Below, piece by piece: positions 63,490 to 63,923 of a stretch of DNA of 63,923 bases (its first letter is position 1; every line of letters begins with the position of its first letter). The stretch lies in NCBI RefSeq assembly GCF_042682565.1, contig NZ_JBHUIC010000002.1; one strand, 5' to 3'. Position numbers and translations under genes: made by a program. A model generated the notes under the pieces. The model worked only from the letters and a program-made list of their open reading frames with translations, searched no databases and had not been told where the DNA came from. The stretch is from Pistricoccus aurantiacus. Its GTDB lineage: Bacteria > Pseudomonadota > Gammaproteobacteria > Pseudomonadales > Halomonadaceae.

Positions 63490-63563
63490 GTCTTCTCCTC
63501 CTGAAAAATGACTCGAACCCAAAGCCTAGATCATGGCAGCGAGCCTTGCCCAGTGAGCCTCAC

Positions 63564-63752
63564 TTACCTTGGTGTGAATGGCCAAAGCTGAACAAGCTTG
63601 TCGCCAAAAGGCCTCTCGCGATCCTTTTCCCAGGTCGATTGCAGCACCAGTGCCTTATAGAAGTACTCAACAGTTCACTCTTGGGTGCTCGCATACCAGT
63701 CGTCGTTCTTGGCCTCCGCTCGATCCGTATTCACCAGATAACTGTTCGGCAT
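63564..63752 (-). pseudogene. Short broken ORF with an in-frame TGA
   Basis: On the minus strand an SD (AAGGA) and ATG at 63752 open MPNSYLVNTDRAEAKNDDWY. After residue 25 a TGA (63675-63677) interrupts, but the same frame continues as a coding-like TVEYFYKALVLQSTWEKDRE to a TAA at 63564. Without the TGA it would be a 62-residue, unrecognised protein. It may be a degraded gene fragment, a sequencing error, or a much longer gene's remnant. No family was recognised. Confidence 0.45.
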
Positions 63753-63833
63753 TCATCCTTTCCACCCACCACCTTGCAGAAGTCCGTCATTGACGTATAT
63801 TGGTCGTCATGTTTACCATTATCGAACATCGCG

Positions 63834-63859
63834 AAAAACCTCGTACTTCTAGTGCGAGG
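63834..63859 (-). terminator. Minus-strand terminator of a gene to the right of the window
   Basis: CCTCGCAC and GTACGAGG (one wobble) pair around 5 bases and are followed on the minus strand by five T. A second stem, GGAGCGC with GCGCTCC, lies at 63871-63888 just upstream. Confidence 0.6.
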
Positions 63860-63923
63860 ATGGATAGCGAGGAGCGCGAGAGCGCTCCCTAGTCCGGCCT
63901 CGATTGCTGCTCAATGTACTGTT

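Noticed and set aside
63578..63793. 71-codon plus-strand frame at the right end
   Set aside because: The minus strand holds a frame with SD and better coding character over the same bases.

Overview
The window looks like a chromosomal segment of a moderately halophilic gammaproteobacterium, most likely Halomonadaceae (Halomonas or a close relative). This placement is inferred from high-GC coding sequence, acidic proteins, two TRAP transporters (one ending in a UspA gene, as in the Halomonas ectoine-uptake operon), a phasin, HexR-linked Entner-Doudoroff genes, and an Aot-type arginine uptake system beside astE. No rRNA, tRNA, CRISPR, phage or IS element was recognised. Four single-N joins (597, 1220, 1385, 31119) show the sequence is scaffolded. 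The first three duplicate flanking sequence and break dctP, and the copies differ, so more than one haplotype was probably assembled.

Left part (1-23.5 kb): a TRAP dctPQM-uspA operon; a YeiH-type exporter; a minus-strand set ialB-traX-xdhC-mocA; an arginine-type ABC transporter with astE; hemerythrin; a GT4 glycosyltransferase; a minus-strand set GNAT/nitrilase fusion-mtfA-TVP38; a GlcG/HbpS-like gene; two glutathione transferases; and an aaeXAB-like efflux operon.

Middle part (23.5-35 kb): livJ converging on livGFHM, a GDSL autotransporter esterase, a phasin behind PhaR-like palindromes, an APC permease after a scaffold gap, a DUF192 protein and an EamA exporter.

Right part (34.8-63.5 kb) is a carbon-metabolism hub. 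Minus-strand hexR heads a complete oxidative galactose route (dgoD, SDR dehydrogenase, dgoK, dgoA, SMP-30 lactonase). Divergent zwf-pgl-eda give the lower Entner-Doudoroff route. These are followed by glpK-glpD, a DJ-1/PfpI protein, methylglyoxal synthase, a Gfo/Idh/MocA oxidoreductase, gap, a second TRAP operon, gntK, an SSS sugar-type symporter, and the minus-strand operon edd-glk-pgi-fructokinase. HexR-like palindromes lie between hexR and zwf and upstream of gap, with weaker ones upstream of edd. Glucose, fructose, gluconate, galactose and glycerol would all feed 6-phosphogluconate, KDPG/KDPGal or triose phosphate. The window ends with an HDAC-family deacetylase, a macro-domain protein and a small broken gene.
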